64,000 bases of DNA. Origin: Bradyrhizobium sp. CB2312 (GTDB lineage Bacteria > Pseudomonadota > Alphaproteobacteria > Rhizobiales > Xanthobacteraceae). The position numbers and the translations under genes are program-made. Location of the stretch: assembly GCF_029714425.1 (NCBI RefSeq), contig NZ_CP121668.1, positions 5,415,501 to 5,479,500 on the forward strand, in the 5' to 3' direction. Below, one piece after another: positions 62,470 through 64,000 of this stretch. Under the pieces are notes generated by a model, which saw only the letters and a program-made list of their open reading frames with translations, was not told the DNA's origin and made no database searches. Position 1 is the stretch's first letter, and the number at the start of each line of letters is the position of its first letter.

Positions 62470-62922
62470 TCAGGCCGCCGCCTTGAGCAACCCGAGCTGG
62501 GTCAGTGCGGTGACGCCGTCATCGAGACCGATCTCCTCGACGATCTTGCCGTCGATGACCTTGAGCACCGTGGTACCCGTGAAGCGCATCTTGCGGCCGG
62601 TCGCAGCCGGAAGGCCGCCGACGAGGAAATCGTTGAAGGCCGGGCCGGTGTGGGTACCACCGCCCTCCCATTGACCGACGACATAGTCGCCCTCGGCGAT
62701 CAGCTCCGCGGTGCCCCAGAAGTTGAGATCGGGGAACGCGGCGCGGAAGTCGGTCATGAACGCCTTGATGTCGGCGCGGCCACGCCTCGGCTCATGCAGC
62801 GAATATTTGAGCAGCATGTCGGGAGCCGCGATCTCGTCGATGACGCCGAGATTGACGGACTCGCCCCAGAACTCGGTGAACCAACGGCCAACGACGGCCT
62901 TGTTATCATCTAGCTTGCTCAT
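62470..62922 (-). CDS. SnoaL-like polyketide cyclase/ester cyclase family protein
   Basis: 150 residues of the NTF2-like fold. Key features are VVGRWFTEFWGESVNLGVID, DIKAFMTDFRAAFPDLNF and GDYVVGQWEGGGTHTG. It is often annotated as ester cyclase; the true substrate is usually unknown. The ATG at 62922 is preferred. An upstream in-frame ATG lies within a 16-bp tandem repeat. Confidence 0.8.
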   Translation of the reverse strand: MSKLDDNKAVVGRWFTEFWGESVNLGVIDEIAAPDMLLKYSLHEPRRGRADIKAFMTDFRAAFPDLNFWGTAELIAEGDYVVGQWEGGGTHTGPAFNDFLVGGLPAATGRKMRFTGTTVLKVIDGKIVEEIGLDDGVTALTQLGLLKAAA

Positions 62923-62937
62923 CGAAAAACACCCTTC

Positions 62938-62969
62938 ATTTGCAGGACTCATGATTTGCAGGACTCATG
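62938..62969. repeat. Two perfect tandem copies of a 16-bp sequence
   Basis: ATTTGCAGGACTCATG at 62938-62953 is repeated exactly at 62954-62969. It lies 16 bp upstream of the SnoaL-like start and contains a possible start codon on the minus strand. Confidence 0.9.
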
Positions 62970-63069
62970 GATCGACTGGCGATCGCCGCAATGTCTAGGC
63001 CTCGCCTCCGTGCATCAAACTCCGGTTCTTGTCCTGAAATTGGAGAAATGCTCGATCAAGCCCGCAGCA

Positions 63070-64000
63070 TCAGCTTGAGCGAGGCCACGAGGCGCAGGCT
63101 GCGCTTGCGGTTCCCCGAATGACGGCCAAAGCAGCCTTCTCCGCGTCGTAGGGAAAGATCCACTCCGCGGCCGACATCCAGCTGCGCATCCTCTGCGCCT
63201 GCTCCGCGGGATCGCCGCCGGCGGATCGGTAGAATCGGCCGGCAAGGCGTGAGGCTGCCTGCGCGCGGCTGGTCCGCTCCAGCCTCAGATCCTGGTAAGC
63301 CTTCAGTCGCGCCGGGATCTCGCCGCGTCCGGCGTGCTCCAGCAGGACGGCAAGTGCGAAGCCGTCCTCGATGGCTTGTCCCGCGCCTTGGCCGAAATGC
63401 GGCACCATCGGATGGGCGGCGTCACCGAGCAGCGTGACATGCCCGCGCGACCAATACGGCAATTGCGGCCGATCGTAGATGCCCCAGCGAAAGGTGTGAT
63501 CGAGCGCCGTGATCAGGTCCTGGACCGGCGCATCCCAGCCCTCGTACTCACCCGCGAGCGCCCTGACATCGCCCGGCGCAAACCAGGTCTCCTCCATGTC
63601 ACGCATGCTCGGGACGAACGCGACGATGTTGATCAATCGCCCTTGCGACACTGGAAAGCAGATGAAGCTGCGACCATCCCCCATCCACATGTTGAGGCCT
63701 CGCAGCTCCAGGCCCGACGCGAGTTTTTCCGCTGGCACCAGGCCGCGATACGCCACGACGCCTTCGCTGGTCGGGCGCGCCACGAGGCCGACCTGCCGCT
63801 GGACCACCGAATGAATGCCGTCAGCACCGATGACCACGTCCGCATCGCAGACCACGCCATTGGCAAACGTCAATCGCGCTCCGCGCTCGGTGTCAGCGAC
63901 GGCCATGCAACGATGTCCGAACCGGACCGGTCCTTTGACCGCACCGAGCAGCATTTCGAGCAGCTCGACGCGGTGAATCTGATAGCTCAGCGCCATGGGC
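63070..64000 (-). CDS. FAD-dependent monooxygenase (salicylate hydroxylase-like), cut by the right edge
   Basis: About 310 residues of the C-terminal part are visible; the N-terminal FAD Rossmann motif lies outside. The segment starts LSYQIHRVELLEML, followed by the DG motif VVIGADGIHSVVQRQV and the second FAD motif TLLGDAAHPMVPHFGQGAGQ. This is the 6-hydroxynicotinate/salicylate hydroxylase branch of single-component flavoproteins, which hydroxylate an aromatic acid with NADH and oxygen. The substrate is unknown. Confidence 0.85.
   Translation of the reverse strand, partial: PMALSYQIHRVELLEMLLGAVKGPVRFGHRCMAVADTERGARLTFANGVVCDADVVIGADGIHSVVQRQVGLVARPTSEGVVAYRGLVPAEKLASGLELRGLNMWMGDGRSFICFPVSQGRLINIVAFVPSMRDMEETWFAPGDVRALAGEYEGWDAPVQDLITALDHTFRWGIYDRPQLPYWSRGHVTLLGDAAHPMVPHFGQGAGQAIEDGFALAVLLEHAGRGEIPARLKAYQDLRLERTSRAQAASRLAGRFYRSAGGDPAEQAQRMRSWMSAAEWIFPYDAEKAALAVIRGTASAACASWPRSS

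Noticed and set aside
1..64000. tRNA, rRNA or CRISPR arrays
   Set aside because: No T-loop plus acceptor pairing, no rRNA text and no regularly spaced direct repeats were found by eye.

Overview
The window looks like chromosomal DNA of a Bradyrhizobium-type alphaproteobacterium. It is GC-rich, its genes are separated by short palindromic repeat elements typical of that group, and many small families common in these rhizobia are present (DUF6894, DUF3551, DUF982, DUF2336, a lone Flp pilin). No rRNA, tRNA, CRISPR array or prophage was seen. The species is an inference; no marker gene settles it.

Layout. 0-5 kb: a gene running off the left edge, a complete IS481-family element sitting in the loop of a palindromic repeat, a VOC protein, a class III nucleotide cyclase, an EamA transporter and the relic of an ada-like gene. 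5-14.5 kb: small secreted or membrane proteins, an Flp pilin, an M15-type peptidase, pyridoxal kinase with a PaiB-like protein, a TetR/O-methyltransferase pair, an SMR efflux/TetR pair and an SH3 protein. 14.5-23.7 kb: a phenol-hydroxylase-type flavoprotein (MobA-like) divergent from a MarR regulator, an L,D-transpeptidase, an SDR and several envelope proteins. 23.8-26.9 kb: minCDE and panB.

26.9-33.2 kb: an ABC-importer and catabolic locus. A divergent NMT1-like binding protein faces a TetR gene, followed by permease, epimerase, GNAT, DapA-like aldolase and ATPase genes. Matching TetR-type operators lie in front of both transcription units, and the substrate is unknown. 33.3-39.7 kb: an orphan TRAP binding protein, a tannase relic, a DUF2778 protein, and a tautomerase/crotonase unit divergent from a TetR/hydratase unit with two operators between them. 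39.8-46.4 kb: a chemoreceptor gene with a one-base frameshift, an FMN reductase, an AraC regulator and a likely cyclic-di-GMP trio (DUF2336, PilZ, HD-GYP).

46.4-55 kb: nitroreductase, esterase, type II asparaginase, then an islet with a perfect FixK/FNR box and two uncharacterised genes, bordered by a degenerate copy of the 3' end of the ABC-F gene that follows. 55-64 kb: a copper/silver-type RND efflux operon (CusA and CusB homologues plus two small periplasmic proteins), an Ada repair protein, a SnoaL-like protein and a flavoprotein monooxygenase cut by the right edge.

The strongest themes are transport and catabolism of small organic compounds under local TetR/MarR control, envelope and metal stress, and second-messenger signalling. 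The best candidates for new biology are the TetR-controlled ABC/aldolase locus at 26.9-33.2 kb and the FixK-box islet at 50.4-52.9 kb.
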